Below, piece after piece: positions 18,064 through 27,667 of a stretch of 49,841 nt of DNA. A program made the translations under genes and the position numbers. How positions within the stretch are numbered: the stretch's first letter is position 1; each line of letters opens with the position of its first letter. Below the pieces are notes generated by a model, which saw nothing but the letters and a program-made list of their open reading frames with translations, made no database searches and was not told where the DNA came from. This DNA is from Bacteroidota bacterium. Its GTDB lineage: Bacteria > Bacteroidota > Bacteroidia > Cytophagales > Cyclobacteriaceae. The DNA lies in NCBI GenBank assembly GCA_018267195.1, contig JAFDYY010000023.1, positions 1-49,841 on the forward strand. Reading direction: 5' to 3'.

Positions 18064-21000
18064 ATGAAACGCTGGCTGAAATGGATAGCAATTAGTTTAG
18101 GCGTATTGCTGTTAATTCTAATGGCAGCCGCCCTCATTCTTCCTAAAATGTATAAGGAAAAAATAAGGGTTGATCTGGAAAATGAAATCGATCGCCAGAT
18201 TAATGCAACGGTAACATTTAGCAATGTAGATCTTACCCTGTTCAAACATTTTCCTAACCTGACACTCAGTCTGAAAAACCTCTGCATCGTGGGTAAAGAT
18301 ATTTTTAAAACCGATACGTTGGCGGCCTCTAAAGAAATTCAATTGGAAGTAAACCTCTGGAGCCTCATTGGCAAAAGAGAAGTGGAAGTGAAGAGCGTTA
18401 TTTTTTATGATCCCGAGATCAATATTTATGTTTTAAAAGACGGTCGCGCCAATTATAATATTACGCAGCCTTCGCAGTCGGATTCTGCTGCCCACACTGC
18501 ATCCGCTTCTCCGGTACACATAGCTATTGATAATTTTACCGTACGCCATGGCCGGATTAATTATGCTAACTGGCAAAAAAATATTTTTGCGAAAGCCACC
18601 GGGTTTAATCACACCGGGGGAGGCGATTTTAAAAAAGATATTTTTGATTATGAAACCGAAACCACCATTCAGGAACTGTCGCTTAACTACGACCGGGTTC
18701 AGTACCTTTTGAAAAAAGCAGTAGGTATTGATTTGATAATGGAAATAAACTTACCCGAAAGCAAATTCACTTTTAAAGAAAACCGAATCCGGATAAATAA
18801 TTTTGTTTTTTCGATGGAAGGATTCTTTCAGCAAATTGTAGATCACATGGCTATGAATGTGAAGTTTAGTACACCCGAAACTTCATTTAAAAATATTTTA
18901 TCGCTCATGCCCGGCCTTTATCTCAAAAACTTTGATGATCTGGAAACCCATGGCGACTTGTCCTTCAGCGGATTTTTGGATGGCGTATATTCGGCCACCG
19001 ACAAAGAAGCTCCCAAATTTCACTTTGAACTGAATGTAAAAAACGCCATGGTCAAGATAGACTCCTTGCCGGAAGCATTTAACAACATTCAACTCGATAT
19101 GGTGGTAGATAACCACGAGCGGGTATTCGACAGCACACAGATTAACATTAAAAGCTTTTATGTAGAATTAGGCAAACATCCGGTGCGTGGCTCGCTACAG
19201 TTTCAGGGAATTCATAAATCAAAAATGAAGGCCGATGTTTTGGCTGATGTAGAACTGGCCTCCCTTGAAAAAATTATCCCCATTAAAGGAGTGAACCTAA
19301 AAGGCAAAGTAAATATGGAATGGAAAGCCAACGGCCGGGTAGATTATGCCAACAGAATATGGCCGGCATTTGCACTGACCATGACCGTGAAAGACGGTTA
19401 TTTTAAATACGACAGTTTGCCCAGGCCGGTATCGAATATCCATTTTCAATTGAAGGCCGAGAGCGAAGACGGAAAAATGGAGAATACGGTATTTGATTTT
19501 AAAAAAATCCATGCCGAAGTAGATGATAATGTACTGCATGGTTTTGCGCGCTTAAAGGGATATCCCGATGTGGAAGTAGATGCCGATTTAGATGCCGATT
19601 TAGATTTAGAAGACATTGAAAAAATTTACCCGGTAAACGGATACACCTTTAAAGGAAAATTTAACCTCGACCTGCTGGCCAAAGGCGTGTACAACAAAAC
19701 CCAGAAAAAATTTCCATTGGTTGATACCAAGATCAAACTCACAGATGGCTCCGTTCAATACAAAGCCTATCCGCACCCCATTAAAGATATTCGCTTTATG
19801 GCGGAGATTATCAGCAAAACCGGAAACCTTTCAGATGCCCGGGTAAATGTAAGCCGCATGACCTACACGCTGGAAGATGAGCCATTTGAAATCAGCGGCA
19901 GCGTGGTTGATTTTAATAACTATCAATATAGCTTGGCGGTTAGCGGCCGGGCCGATCTTTCTAAGCTGGGGCAGGTGTACCCGTTAGAAGGTGTTAAACT
20001 GGCCGGAATAATTGATGCGCAGATAAAAACCAGCGGGCTGATAAGCGATTTGGAAAAAGGAAACTATACGAAAGTGACTTCCTCCGGAAGAATTAATTTT
20101 CATGGAATAAGTATGGTGGGTACAAAAATTAGAAACCCTGTTTTAATAAATGATGCAGTACTTGCCTTTACGCCTTCCAAAATAATACTTACCCGGTTAG
20201 ATGCTAAGCTGGGTAAAAGTAAAGTATCGGTTACAGGTGAAATTGGAAACTACATGGCATTTGCCACCCGCGCCAAGGATTTAATTACCGGCAACCTTAC
20301 CCTAACATGCGATACACTGGACATTAACGAATGGATGCCCCCGGCAAAAACGGCTACCGGTAAATTAGTTTCAGCTAAAGACACCACCCACGCCCGGCTT
20401 ACAACCATAGAAGTGCCAAGGAATATTCATTTTATTTTCGACTCTGAAATTGATGTGCTGAAATATGAGGATTTAGATATTTCTAAACTGAATGGCGAGA
20501 TAGCCGTGAATGACGGAGTGTTGAGTTTACACGAAACCGGATTTAATTCGCTGAATGCGCAATTCAGCTTTAGTGGCAATTACGATACCCGCTTGCCCGA
20601 CCACCCTAAGTTTGATATGGATATGGATGTGAAAGACTTAGATATTAATAAAGCCTACCGCGAGATAAAACTCTTTCGCGATCTGGCACCCTCGGCCTCT
20701 AAAGCGTACGGTAAGTTTTCTATTACATACAAATTAAAAGGCGAATTAGCTAAAGACATGCAGCCCAAACTGGAAACCCTGAGTGGGGGCGGTACCATGC
20801 GCATTGCCGAAGCCCGGATTAACGGCATGAAGTTGTTTGAAGAAATTAGCAAAACAGCTAAGAAAAATGAAATCAACGACCCGCATTTAAAAGACTTTAC
20901 CATGGAAACCGAAATTCGCGACAATAAAATATTTGTGAAACCCTTCTCTATGAAGATGGCTGGCTTTGATGCCGACATAGAAGGCGTAAATACCATGAGC

Positions 21001-21129
21001 GGAGCGATAGATTATCTTATTAAAGTAGAGTTGGTGCCCTTAACCAAAATAAAAATACCGTTTCATATTACCGGCCGTTACGATGCCCCCAAAGTAGTGT
21101 TGGGCAAAGGGCATAAACTGCCGTATTGA
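18064..21129 (+). CDS. AsmA family envelope protein
   Basis: A 1021-residue protein with one N-terminal membrane helix (residues 8-28) and a long repetitive beta-rich body, as in AsmA/TamB-type bridge proteins. Typical AsmA features are 'VTFSNVDLTLFKHFPNLTLSLKN' at the N-terminus (read as two shorter pieces) and a C-terminal AsmA-2-like segment with 'GGGTMRIAEARING' and 'IRDNKIFVKPFSMKMAG'. Such proteins span the periplasm and are linked to outer-membrane lipid transport and homeostasis. It follows its own promoter, 48 nt after the deacetylase gene. Confidence 0.9.
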   Translation: MKRWLKWIAISLGVLLLILMAAALILPKMYKEKIRVDLENEIDRQINATVTFSNVDLTLFKHFPNLTLSLKNLCIVGKDIFKTDTLAASKEIQLEVNLWSLIGKREVEVKSVIFYDPEINIYVLKDGRANYNITQPSQSDSAAHTASASPVHIAIDNFTVRHGRINYANWQKNIFAKATGFNHTGGGDFKKDIFDYETETTIQELSLNYDRVQYLLKKAVGIDLIMEINLPESKFTFKENRIRINNFVFSMEGFFQQIVDHMAMNVKFSTPETSFKNILSLMPGLYLKNFDDLETHGDLSFSGFLDGVYSATDKEAPKFHFELNVKNAMVKIDSLPEAFNNIQLDMVVDNHERVFDSTQINIKSFYVELGKHPVRGSLQFQGIHKSKMKADVLADVELASLEKIIPIKGVNLKGKVNMEWKANGRVDYANRIWPAFALTMTVKDGYFKYDSLPRPVSNIHFQLKAESEDGKMENTVFDFKKIHAEVDDNVLHGFARLKGYPDVEVDADLDADLDLEDIEKIYPVNGYTFKGKFNLDLLAKGVYNKTQKKFPLVDTKIKLTDGSVQYKAYPHPIKDIRFMAEIISKTGNLSDARVNVSRMTYTLEDEPFEISGSVVDFNNYQYSLAVSGRADLSKLGQVYPLEGVKLAGIIDAQIKTSGLISDLEKGNYTKVTSSGRINFHGISMVGTKIRNPVLINDAVLAFTPSKIILTRLDAKLGKSKVSVTGEIGNYMAFATRAKDLITGNLTLTCDTLDINEWMPPAKTATGKLVSAKDTTHARLTTIEVPRNIHFIFDSEIDVLKYEDLDISKLNGEIAVNDGVLSLHETGFNSLNAQFSFSGNYDTRLPDHPKFDMDMDVKDLDINKAYREIKLFRDLAPSASKAYGKFSITYKLKGELAKDMQPKLETLSGGGTMRIAEARINGMKLFEEISKTAKKNEINDPHLKDFTMETEIRDNKIFVKPFSMKMAGFDADIEGVNTMSGAIDYLIKVELVPLTKIKIPFHITGRYDAPKVVLGKGHKLPY

Positions 21130-21211
21130 AAATTCACAGGTATTTTTGTTATAAACTTTAAATTAATATTTAAAATAGATTAATTTCGTTTATGCCTAAG
21201 CATAAAAAAGG

Positions 21212-21697
21212 ATGAAAATATTAAATTATTCTTTTGTAATTCTTGCTGCGATTTCATGTGCTAAACCTTCTCCGGTACCACCGTCTTCTGTAATGATACT
21301 AAACACATATATTAAATCAGCACAAGGAGAAGATCTTTTAGATCAACAAAAGCAAGATTGTTTCAAGGAAAATGATATTGACGCCATCAGTCTAATTGAA
21401 GTGAATGGGCAAGTTCAAGAAAAAAAATATAATGATATACCCGGTGGGTTTTCAATTTATTCTGATGCTGGCTATCATTATTTTCAATTTGTTCTACCTA
21501 ATTCGTTTGCTAAAAAACCGATAGCGACATATCTTAGATTGAGTCCAACACTAGTTGATACCATTACCTATCAATTTTCATCTACCCCGAAGTTTCAATA
21601 TATACCAGATAAAATTTTCTATAATAGAAAAACCGTTTGGGATGTATCTGTTGCCGTATTTGGCCAAGGCTGGCCGCCCATTACCATTATTAAATAA
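21212..21697 (+). CDS. Hypothetical lipoprotein, low GC
   Basis: A 161-residue protein with a lipoprotein signal: hydrophobic residues 5-15 then the lipobox 'AAISC' (Cys16). The mature part is beta-rich with no motif I recognise. It carries a DUF-like pattern of an N-terminal Pro-rich linker 'AKPSPVPPSS'. The coding sequence is visibly richer in A and T than the flanking AsmA and barrel genes, which hints at recent gain. A strong hairpin follows 10 nt after its stop. Function unknown; anchoring to the inner face of the outer membrane is inferred from the lipobox. Confidence 0.75.
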   Translation: MKILNYSFVILAAISCAKPSPVPPSSVMILNTYIKSAQGEDLLDQQKQDCFKENDIDAISLIEVNGQVQEKKYNDIPGGFSIYSDAGYHYFQFVLPNSFAKKPIATYLRLSPTLVDTITYQFSSTPKFQYIPDKIFYNRKTVWDVSVAVFGQGWPPITIIK

Positions 21698-21707
21698 TAA
21701 AAATTTT

Positions 21708-21739
21708 ACGGGTCGCTTGCTCCAATGCTGGCGACCCGT
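21708..21739 (+). terminator. Strong hairpin between two genes, possible terminator
   Basis: A perfect 9-bp stem, ACGGGTCGC at 21708-21716 and GCGACCCGT at 21731-21739, with a 14-nt loop. It is followed by CTTT and then the ATG of the next gene at 21744. The T tract is weak, so termination is uncertain; it may instead hide the ribosome entry site of the next gene. Confidence 0.55.
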
Positions 21740-21743
21740 CTTT

Positions 21744-22646
21744 ATGAAATCTGTTTTTTTGTTTATCGCCTTTTTGTATTCCTGCCTGGCCTATGGGCAA
21801 GCACCGGCCGATAGTGCCTCTAAGCGTGTACAGTTTATCTTAAAAAACGGGCAGCGGATAAGCGGCACTATTCTCTTACTGAAAGGAGAAGCGTACCAGA
21901 TAAAAACAACTTCCGGAGATACGGTAATGGTGCCCCAGACTCAGATAAAAAATATTTCTATGCCGGGCTTGCCGGGCACACGATACTTTGAAAATCTGTT
22001 TCCCTACAAATACTTTATGTTTAACTCGGCTGTGCCGTTAGCCTCTAAAGGTTGGTATTATAGTAATCAGTATTACTTTATCAGCAGTATTAATTATGGC
22101 ATCAATTCGCATGTGAGTGTGGGGTGTTCCTTTTTCTCGTTTAACCCACCGGCTCTCTTTTCACCCAAAGTACGATATACCCTTAACCCTAACAGTAAAA
22201 TTAAAGTAGGGGTTAACGCTCAGTATTTGAACATACAAGTTGGGGAAAGTAATGTAGGCAAAAGGTACTACCAGTACGGGTTAGTGCAGGGGGTGGCAAC
22301 CTATGGCAGTTCCCAAAATAATTTCACCCTGGGGGTGGGTAAATTTATTTCCGACCAAGGGGTGTATAAAGGCTATGTGGTGTTGCTGGGCGTAGCAAAA
22401 AAAATATCGCCTCGCCTCAGCTTTATTTCTGAAAATAATTTTGTGTTGGGTGATTTATATTTTTCAAACAGCTTCGGGCTTTTATCTAACCAATTCGGGT
22501 TTTTGTCGGCCGGGCTTCGGTTCGATCGCAAAAAACACGCCTTTGATCTTGGGTTGATTTCGCCTAGCACAAGCGAATTTAGCATCAATATGTCGAGGTT
22601 ATTTATTTTCCCTTTTATCGGCTATAACCTGAAGCTGAGCCGATAG
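21744..22646 (+). CDS. Putative outer-membrane beta-barrel protein
   Basis: I place the start at ATG 21744, which gives a clean signal peptide ('FLFIAFLYSCLAYGQA', residues 4-19) and 300 residues. A longer in-frame start at 21555 would overlap the previous gene and bury the signal peptide. After a short N-terminal domain ('VQFILKNGQRISGTILLLKG', an SH3-like or LSm-like strand set, residues 27-70), the remainder shows alternating aromatic/hydrophobic strands, compatible with an 8- to 10-stranded barrel. The N-terminal domain resembles segments in Bacteroidota surface proteins. Function unknown. Confidence 0.72.
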   Translation: MKSVFLFIAFLYSCLAYGQAPADSASKRVQFILKNGQRISGTILLLKGEAYQIKTTSGDTVMVPQTQIKNISMPGLPGTRYFENLFPYKYFMFNSAVPLASKGWYYSNQYYFISSINYGINSHVSVGCSFFSFNPPALFSPKVRYTLNPNSKIKVGVNAQYLNIQVGESNVGKRYYQYGLVQGVATYGSSQNNFTLGVGKFISDQGVYKGYVVLLGVAKKISPRLSFISENNFVLGDLYFSNSFGLLSNQFGFLSAGLRFDRKKHAFDLGLISPSTSEFSINMSRLFIFPFIGYNLKLSR

Positions 22647-22739
22647 GGGAGGTAGTAAGAGATGTAATGGTTGGCTTTTATTTATTATCAAATGGGTAAA
22701 TTATTTTTATTGTTTAATTTGGAGCAAGTCAAACGCTGA

Positions 22740-23033
22740 ATGAAAAATTCTCTGTATTTACTTTGTCATGCGGTAGGGTATATCGCTACCATAATAAGTG
22801 TACTGGGTACCCCCGGTATGATGGAGAGCAAAAAAGGTATAACAAAATTTCTGTTCAGTCTGGCCGATATTTTACTGCCTATGGCCTGGTACGGAATACC
22901 CACTCTTTTTTTTATATCGCTCGGTTCTTTTTGGTTGGGCTATGCTTTAGTAGGGAAAATAGGCTCGCTGGTTAGTTTAGGATTAGGGCTTGGCTTATTT
23001 CTTACCGTGCTGGCACTGTACCTTACCGCTTAG
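22740..23033 (+). CDS. Small hydrophobic membrane protein
   Basis: A 97-residue protein with about three hydrophobic segments (residues 8-23, 38-60 and 64-95), the last one Gly/Leu-rich. No known family is recognised. Its start ATG is at 22740. It stands alone between a plus-strand barrel gene and the convergent alanine dehydrogenase gene. The hydrophobic pattern and frame length argue that it is real, but no motif supports a function. Confidence 0.55.
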   Translation: MKNSLYLLCHAVGYIATIISVLGTPGMMESKKGITKFLFSLADILLPMAWYGIPTLFFISLGSFWLGYALVGKIGSLVSLGLGLGLFLTVLALYLTA

Positions 23034-23097
23034 GTAAGGAGGCAACAAATCTGCCCTCAGGCGGGTGAGGGCAAAAAATATAATCGGTCTGAAGAAA

Positions 23098-24213
23098 TCA
23101 GTTTAAAAATTCCTTAATGTCAACATAAGGAAGCCCAAATGCATCGGCCACGGCTTTATAAACTACCTTCCCGGCAATGACATTCAGCCCTTTCTTAAGG
23201 TCCGAATTTTCTGAGCAGGCTTTTTTCCAACCATGGGTAGCCAACTTTAAGGCATAAGGAAGGGTAGCATTGGTTAATGCGAGCGTAGAAGTATAAGGCA
23301 CGGCACCGGGCATATTCGCCACACAATAATGGACGACATCATCAATTATAAAAGTGGGGTTTTCGTGCGTGGTAGGTTTGCAGGTTTCAATGCAGCCACC
23401 TTGATCTACGGCTACATCGACCAGCACCGTTCCCGGGCGCATGGTTTTCAGCATGTCGCGTGTAATCAGTTTGGGGGCTTTGGCACCCGGTATTAATACA
23501 CCGCCAATAATCAGGTCGCTGGTTTTTACAAGTTCGCGCAACGCATAATCATTACTTACCAGCGTGCGCACATTTTTAGGCATAACGTCATCCAGGTAGC
23601 GCAGGCGATTAATATTTACATCGGCAATGATTACGTCAGCACCCATACCGGCTGCCATTTTAGCGGCATTGGTACCCACTACACCTCCTCCGAGAATCAA
23701 TACTTTGGCAGGCATTACCCCCGGCACACCGCCCAGCAATATACCACGGCCTTTCAATGGTTTCTCTAAATATTTAGCTCCTTCTTGTATAGACATCCGG
23801 CCGGCCACTTCACTCATGGGCACTAACAACGGCAGGCTGCCATCCAAGCGCTCTACGGTTTCATAAGCCAAACATACCGACCCGGTTTTAATCATGGCAT
23901 GGGCCAGCGGTTCGTATGATGCAAAATGGAAATAAGTAAATACCAGTTGATCTTTTTTAATCAATCCATATTCTTGCTCAATCGGTTCTTTTACCTTCAT
24001 GATCATTTCACCGATATTGAAAATTTCTACTGCGGTGGGAAGTATGCGTGCCCCGGCCCCAGCGTATTCTTCATCACTAAAACCACTTCCTTCACCGGCT
24101 TTGCTTTGCACATAAACCGTATGCCCGCGTTTGATAAACTCTTGCGCTCCGGCCGGAGTTAAGGCTACACGGTTTTCATTGTTTTTGATTTCTTTAGGTA
24201 CACCGATAATCAT
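23098..24213 (-). CDS. ald: Alanine dehydrogenase
   Basis: A 371-residue NAD-dependent enzyme for reversible deamination of L-alanine to pyruvate. The N-terminal signature 'GVPKEIKNNENRVALTP' and the Rossmann motif 'ILGGGVVGTNAA' are present, together with 'PMSEVAGRMSIQEGA' and 'VDVAVDQGGCIET', all typical of Ald. The length matches the family (about 371). It is a single gene on the minus strand. A perfect -7 box (TATATTTG, minus strand, 24249-24256) lies 35 nt before the start. Confidence 0.96.
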   Translation of the reverse strand: MIIGVPKEIKNNENRVALTPAGAQEFIKRGHTVYVQSKAGEGSGFSDEEYAGAGARILPTAVEIFNIGEMIMKVKEPIEQEYGLIKKDQLVFTYFHFASYEPLAHAMIKTGSVCLAYETVERLDGSLPLLVPMSEVAGRMSIQEGAKYLEKPLKGRGILLGGVPGVMPAKVLILGGGVVGTNAAKMAAGMGADVIIADVNINRLRYLDDVMPKNVRTLVSNDYALRELVKTSDLIIGGVLIPGAKAPKLITRDMLKTMRPGTVLVDVAVDQGGCIETCKPTTHENPTFIIDDVVHYCVANMPGAVPYTSTLALTNATLPYALKLATHGWKKACSENSDLKKGLNVIAGKVVYKAVADAFGLPYVDIKEFLN

Positions 24214-24248
24214 AAGGCAGAAGATTAAAATTTTATTTTTTTGACGTG

Positions 24249-24256
24249 CAAATATA
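24249..24256 (-). promoter_or_regulatory. -7 box of the ald promoter
   Basis: On the minus strand the box reads TATATTTG, a perfect TAnnTTTG match. No TTTG stands at the ideal distance upstream (a TTG lies only 12 nt away), so only the -7 half is well supported. Confidence 0.45.
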
Positions 24257-24476
24257 ATACTAAAGAAACAAGGTCAGAAGATCAATTACACTCGATTGCG
24301 GAGTGATTTTTATCATCCTGAGCAAGGGAGTACGAGTCTGCTATTTAATTTTATATCCATCCGTAAATACCAAAATATGTTTCGATGGATAAATACTTTT
24401 CCTAATAAAATAGGGTGAATTTTTTCGTTTGGAACGCTCCTTACTTTTTCTCTACTTTTACAACCGATATACTACC

Positions 24477-26873
24477 GTGAGCCAGACAAAAGCCCTATCT
24501 ACAGTTTCCCACAAACAAGCAGAAATTATTTTGGCTGATTACAAACTTGCGTGCGAAAGCCGCGAAGCCAGTATGCTGGGGCGCAAGGAAGTATTTATGG
24601 GCAAAGCCAAGTTTGGCATCTTTGGCGATGGCAAAGAAATAGCCCAGATTGCCATGGCAAAAATTTTCCGTAATGGCGACCACCGGGCAGGCTATTACCG
24701 CGATCAAACATTTATGCTGGCCATTGGCGAACTAACATTGGCCAATTACTTTGCGCAGTTGTATGCGCACACCAGCGTAGAGGCAGATCCGGCTTCGGCC
24801 GGCCGGCAGATGACCGGACATTTTGCTACCCGCATGCTGGATGAAAACGGGAAACTTAAAGAGTTAAGTCAATTGAAAAATGCGAGTGCCGATATTTCGC
24901 CTACGGCTTCGCAGATGCCCCGGCTGCTGGGGTTAGCCTATGCATCTACTTTGTTTCGTCAAAATAAAGAACTTTATCCCTACACAAGTTTAAGTGCTGA
25001 AGGAAATGAAATTGCCTTTGGCACGATTGGCAATGCTTCTACTTCTGAAGGGATGTTCTTTGAAACCATTAACGCGGCTGGCGTACTTCAGGTACCCATG
25101 CTTATTTCAGTTTGGGATGACGACTATGGTATTTCCGTGCCACAAGAATACCAAACTACCAAAGGCAGTATTTCTAAAATCCTATCGGGGTTTCAGCGAT
25201 CAAAAAATGAAAAAGGATTTGAGATCTTTGTTGTTAATGGCTGGGATTACGAAACCCTTTGCAAAACCTATGAGCAAGCAGAGAAGATTTGCCGCACCGA
25301 GCATGTGCCGGTGCTGGTGCATGTGCGCGAAATGACCCAGCCTCAGGGGCACAGCACATCCGGCTCGCACGAACGCTACAAATCAAAAGAACGATTACAA
25401 TGGGAGCGTGAGCATGATTGCATCCTTAAAATGCGCTTGTGGATGATAGAGAATGGAGTGGCCAGCAATGAAGAATTGGATGCTATCGAAAAAGAAGCCA
25501 AGGTAACAGCGAAGACAGCAAAAGATATAGCGTGGAAATTGTTTGCAGGCGAAATTCAGAAAAAACAAAAATCACTGATTCAATGGCTTGAAAAAGCACC
25601 CGAATTTCCGGCTGTTACCGAATTAAAAAGACAGCTTGAGCAAACCGTTAATGCTGAGAGGTTAGATTCGGTGCGGGCGGCCAAAAAAGCATTGCGTATA
25701 TTAACCGGTAAAGAATCTCCGGTAAAAGCCGGATTGCTTCAATGGCTGGATGATGCCGATAAAGATCATTTCGACCGGTACAATTCATATCTATACAGCC
25801 AATCAGAATGGGCTGCCCTGAAAGTAAACCCAGTACCGGCTGTTTATTCCGAAAAATCGCCTTTGCTCGATGGCCGCGAAATTCTTCAAGCTTGTTTTAC
25901 CGAAGCTTTAAAACGTAACCCGCTGGTGCTGGCCTTTGGCGAGGATGTTGGCAAAATAGGCGATGTAAACCAGGGCTTTGCCGGGCTTCAGGGTAAGTTT
26001 GGTGAATGGCGTGTAACCGATACAGGCATTCGCGAATGTACGATAATAGGACAAGGCATTGGGTTAGCCTTACGCGGACTAAGGCCTATAGCTGAAATTC
26101 AATATTTAGATTACCTGTTGTATGCGTTGCAGATCATGTCGGATGATTTGGCCTGCTTGCAATACCGCACCAAAGGCGGGCAAAAGGCACCGCTTATTGT
26201 TCGTACCCGTGGCCATCGGCTAGAAGGTATTTGGCATGCCGGATCTCCCATCGGGATGATCCTCAACAGCCTTCGCGGTTTGTACGTGTTGGTACCCCGG
26301 AATATGACGCAGGCCGCGGGGTTTTATAATACCATGCTACAGGCAGATGATCCTTGCCTGATTATAGAATGTTTGAATGGCTACCGGCTAAAAGAAAAAC
26401 TCCCCGATAATATTGGAGAATTTGCTTTGCCTTTAGGAGTACCTGAAGTACTGAGAGAAGGAACAGATGTAACGGTAGTTACTTATGGATCTATGTGCCG
26501 GGTAGTGCTGGAGGCAGCTCATGATTTAGAGGAGCATGGAATTTCATGCGAAGTGATAGATGCGCAAACATTGCTTCCATTTGATATAAACCACCTCATA
26601 CTTGATTCTATTAAAAAAACCAACCGGGTAGTATTTGCCGATGAAGATGTGCCGGGCGGTGCCACTGCATTTATGATGCAAAAGGTATTAGAAGAACAAC
26701 GTGCTTATCACCACTTAGATTCGGCTCCGGTTACCATTACTGCAAAAGAACATCGTCCGGCTTATGGCAGCGATGGAGATTACTTTTCTAAACCCAATCC
26801 CGAAACGGTTTTTGAACGTATCTATGAATTGATACGGGAAGCAAATCCGGGCAGATTTCCTTCCATTTACTGA
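24477..26873 (+). CDS. 2-oxoacid dehydrogenase E1, fused alpha and beta subunits
   Basis: A thiamine-diphosphate enzyme with E1-alpha (residues about 1-370) and E1-beta (about 460-798) in one chain, joined by a helical linker. The alpha part has 'GTIGNASTSEGMFFE' where the ThDP/Mg motif lies, and 'HSTSGSHERYKS', the phosphorylation-loop region. The beta part starts 'ILQACFTEALKRNP', with 'GEDVG' and 'FADEDVPGG'. It most resembles branched-chain (2-oxoisovalerate) or pyruvate-type E1 fusions of Bacteroidota, with E2/E3 encoded elsewhere. I prefer the GTG at 24477 ('SQTKALSTVSHKQAE'); a TTG at 24429 would add 16 odd residues. Confidence 0.88.
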   Translation: MSQTKALSTVSHKQAEIILADYKLACESREASMLGRKEVFMGKAKFGIFGDGKEIAQIAMAKIFRNGDHRAGYYRDQTFMLAIGELTLANYFAQLYAHTSVEADPASAGRQMTGHFATRMLDENGKLKELSQLKNASADISPTASQMPRLLGLAYASTLFRQNKELYPYTSLSAEGNEIAFGTIGNASTSEGMFFETINAAGVLQVPMLISVWDDDYGISVPQEYQTTKGSISKILSGFQRSKNEKGFEIFVVNGWDYETLCKTYEQAEKICRTEHVPVLVHVREMTQPQGHSTSGSHERYKSKERLQWEREHDCILKMRLWMIENGVASNEELDAIEKEAKVTAKTAKDIAWKLFAGEIQKKQKSLIQWLEKAPEFPAVTELKRQLEQTVNAERLDSVRAAKKALRILTGKESPVKAGLLQWLDDADKDHFDRYNSYLYSQSEWAALKVNPVPAVYSEKSPLLDGREILQACFTEALKRNPLVLAFGEDVGKIGDVNQGFAGLQGKFGEWRVTDTGIRECTIIGQGIGLALRGLRPIAEIQYLDYLLYALQIMSDDLACLQYRTKGGQKAPLIVRTRGHRLEGIWHAGSPIGMILNSLRGLYVLVPRNMTQAAGFYNTMLQADDPCLIIECLNGYRLKEKLPDNIGEFALPLGVPEVLREGTDVTVVTYGSMCRVVLEAAHDLEEHGISCEVIDAQTLLPFDINHLILDSIKKTNRVVFADEDVPGGATAFMMQKVLEEQRAYHHLDSAPVTITAKEHRPAYGSDGDYFSKPNPETVFERIYELIREANPGRFPSIY

Positions 26874-26879
26874 TCGTTT

Positions 26880-27647
26880 TTATTGAACTACCAGGTCTGC
26901 TTCTACCGTGTTGCTTACATTGCCGGCACGGTCGGTAATGGTAATATTAAATTTCAAATATTGCCCGCTAAACTTGGCAGCAAAGCCGAGATATTCAAAT
27001 TTATAAGTGAAGGATCCTTCGATAGGAGAATTTTTTCGGTCGTTAGATAAATCCGGGAAGGCCGCGCTAAATTCGCTCGGATTACAATCGTTTACTCCCG
27101 GGTCGTAATAAACAAACGGATCAGCCACATTTCTGCGGGTATAAAGGCTCATATTCAGTGTGTATGCCGAGGGGTTTTGAGTGATATAAATAGTATCTAT
27201 TTTACTCGACCCCACATTTTTGCCGAGCTCCCAATTCACACAATCGTATGTGTTGGGTATGGTCAGCCCATTGAAGCCAATTTTACGGGCTCTAAAATCA
27301 ATGAACTTATAATGGCTGCCGTTGCTATTAAGATCGGCCGGATTATTGTCGGTGGTGTAACCATAGTTTCCGTTATTGGTGGTGTCGTAGGCCCAATACC
27401 AGGGGCTCACGTATTTTCCATCAGGTCGGGCAAGATCTACGGCTCCAATCCCGATGTCTCCATTTCCATCCTTAAATTTTATGGTAATAATTAATGTATC
27501 GTAACCTAACCCGGCACCTGTACCTTGTCGTAAAAGAAAACTGCCCAATTGTATCTGGGGCACAACCGAATACTCGGGCTGCTTAATGCACGCACTCACC
27601 ACTCCCATGAAAATCGCGATAGCCAACCAATTTCTTATCCGCCTCAT
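26880..27647 (-). CDS. Hypothetical lipoprotein
   Basis: A 255-residue protein with a lipoprotein signal peptide (basic start 'RRIRN', hydrophobic residues 8-19, lipobox 'VVSAC', Cys20). The mature part is beta-rich with an Ig-like look ('DTLIITIKFKDGNGDIGIG', 'YLKFNITITDRAGNVSNTVEADL'); the Asp/Gly-rich stretches suggest calcium-type loops. This resembles a Bacteroidota lipoprotein family of unknown function. It ends 7 nt from the E1 stop (convergent) and starts 20 nt from the divergent LuxE-like gene. Confidence 0.8.
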   Translation of the reverse strand: MRRIRNWLAIAIFMGVVSACIKQPEYSVVPQIQLGSFLLRQGTGAGLGYDTLIITIKFKDGNGDIGIGAVDLARPDGKYVSPWYWAYDTTNNGNYGYTTDNNPADLNSNGSHYKFIDFRARKIGFNGLTIPNTYDCVNWELGKNVGSSKIDTIYITQNPSAYTLNMSLYTRRNVADPFVYYDPGVNDCNPSEFSAAFPDLSNDRKNSPIEGSFTYKFEYLGFAAKFSGQYLKFNITITDRAGNVSNTVEADLVVQ

Positions 27648-27651
27648 TTTC

Positions 27652-27659
27652 TATCTTTG
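27652..27659 (+). promoter_or_regulatory. -7 box of the LuxE-like gene promoter
   Basis: TATCTTTG is a perfect TAnnTTTG match, 8 nt before the TTG at 27668 and 20 nt before the TTG at 27680. A weak TTTC stands 17 nt upstream, inside the 5' end of the divergent lipoprotein gene. Confidence 0.5.
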
Positions 27660-27667
27660 GATTTCAG

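Noticed and set aside
21555..21743. Longer start of the barrel protein at 21555
   Set aside because: It overlaps the preceding lipoprotein gene and places the signal peptide in the middle of the protein; ATG 21744 is better.
23053..23072. Hairpin GCCCTCA/TGAGGGC between two convergent genes
   Set aside because: The stem is perfect but an A run follows it on the plus strand and no T run follows on the minus strand, so it does not fit a terminator in either direction.
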